Position numbers and translations under genes: made by a program. 32,719 bases of DNA, from the NCBI GenBank assembly GCA_021307315.1, contig JAJSPD010000180.1, positions 1 to 32,719 of the forward strand. Reading direction: 5' to 3'. Positions 31,989 through 32,719 of this stretch are shown one piece after another. This DNA is from Bisporella sp. PMI_857 (lineage: Eukaryota > Ascomycota > Leotiomycetes > Helotiales > Helotiaceae). The notes beneath the pieces were generated by a model. The model was given only the letters and a program-made list of their open reading frames with translations, had not been told where the DNA came from and made no database searches. How positions within the stretch are numbered: position 1 is the stretch's first letter; each line of letters begins with the position of its first letter.

Positions 31989-32655
31989 CTTGGAATCAAG
32001 CTACCTTGACAAGAAGAGGCTTAAATAAGAAGAAACTAAAAATCAAATCACCTGAGAAATAAAAGAAAAATAGAAAAGACGAGGGGTTTGTGTGCGGACC
32101 TGAGAGAATTTCAGTATCGTAGTATGGTGAATGGTTTATACAAAAACCCCGTCATGCCTTTCTCAAGCTGCAATACAAATACAAATTCACTAGAAGGCAT
32201 CATCTCTTCACAAGCCTCCTATCTACTTCGCATTTAGACTTGTGGCTTATTTGTGTCTCTAAGAGCGCAAAGGAAGAGGCGTATATCCAATGTTGCGTTC
32301 CTTATGAAGATACAGTGGTTATTTGCTGTGCTAGCACTAGTAGGGGAACAGCCAGAAACAAGAGCAGGCAAGCTTGTGTTGGTCACAAAAGGTTGTTTCT
32401 TTTTTAACAGGGGACTCTCGGAAAAAAACTCTATAAAAAAACCGAGGCTTCTTGCTTGGCACCAATTCTACTACCCTTTCAAGGTAAGTAGAACTTGAGA
32501 GAGAGTCTAGCAAGCTACTCTGCGCAGTGTTGGTTGTTGGTACAATTAGCCGCTGTGCATTTGTAAAGTCTGCGCCACTACGCACAACCTCTCCCACCAG
32601 TAGTTTGGAAGTGGCTGATGCAAGTTTCTAAGGTATGGCATCCTATTCCTTCATT
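31989..32655. other. 5' flank of the nucleoside-hydrolase-like gene
   Basis: Promoter side of the gene reading leftward; a T-rich and A-rich stretch near 32030-32080 on the plus strand would be a leader. Overlapping chance frames of about 80 codons on both strands (32253-32597) carry no motif. Confidence 0.45.
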
Positions 32656-32683
32656 AACCAACAGATCTTAAGGTCTGTTGGTT
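32656..32683. repeat. perfect 10-bp inverted repeat
   Basis: AACCAACAGA (32656-32665) and TCTGTTGGTT (32674-32683) are exact reverse complements with an 8-base loop (TCTTAAGG). It lies 36 bases from the end of the window, so it could be one end of an element that continues outside, or simply a hairpin. Confidence 0.7.
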
Positions 32684-32719
32684 CCAAATGGGCTTGACGA
32701 AAAAGTTTAGTACTAAGGG

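Noticed and set aside
1..32719. tRNA, rRNA, CRISPR or intact transposon
   Set aside because: I scanned for a B-box-like GGTTCGAATCC, repeat-spacer patterns, reverse transcriptase or transposase motifs and long terminal repeats and saw none. A covariance-model or repeat search could still find a weak one.

Overview
The window is nuclear DNA of a filamentous ascomycete (Pezizomycotina; a Leotiomycete such as Helotiales would fit, but that finer placement is inference). The signs are short GT..AG introns of about 40-110 bases with CTAAC-like branch sites, two HET (heterokaryon incompatibility) genes, a Bcs1 AAA chaperone with its transmembrane start, a fungal S6-type AGC kinase, and AT-rich gene-poor stretches with decayed genes between them.

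Layout, left to right. 1-1232 holds no gene I can support. 1233-2321 (-) is a single-exon fungal F-box/2EXR-like protein. 2815-4280 (-) is the mitochondrial chaperone Bcs1 in three exons. A low-complexity intergenic stretch follows, with a G15 run, TGCAG repeats and CAT repeats. 5419-6445 (+) is a two-exon alpha/beta hydrolase. 6992-7935 (-) is a decayed short-chain dehydrogenase/reductase. 8371-10414 (+) is an intact HET protein. 11417-12697 (-) is a secreted Hsp70-like (actin-fold) protein in three exons. 13190-13959 (+) is the relic of a small cysteine-containing, proline-tailed, probably secreted protein. 14895-15925 (+) is a headless HET gene: its C-terminal half is open for about 300 codons but the HET domain is gone. 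It starts just where a diverged repeat ends, and that repeat has a partner at 10470-10795, downstream of the intact HET gene. 16698-18947 (-) is a second intact HET gene. 20494-20789 (-) is a spliced 74-residue membrane microprotein. 22097-23614 (+) is an S6K/Psk1-type kinase with a 46-codon upstream ORF whose stop overlaps the kinase start as ATGA. 24182-26301 (+) is an S9 prolyl-oligopeptidase-family peptidase in three exons. 27365-30060 holds only weak or decayed coding remnants, one of which may be an F-box-type protein. 30168-31988 (-) is a secreted, divergent nucleoside-hydrolase-like protein in four exons. The window ends with a perfect 10-bp inverted repeat.

Two kinds of chromatin are interleaved. 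Conserved housekeeping genes (Bcs1, the kinase, the S9 peptidase) sit beside a non-self-recognition/accessory block (about 6.9-19 kb) with two live HET genes, one dead HET gene, an Hsp70-like gene, a secreted-protein relic and a diverged repeat pair. The relics, with premature stops and a repeat pair that differs mostly by transitions, suggest gene birth and death in an RIP-prone genome. I found no RNA gene, CRISPR array or intact transposon. Intron boundaries are read by eye from splice motifs and reading-frame continuity. Every multi-exon model given as a live gene closes to a whole number of codons.
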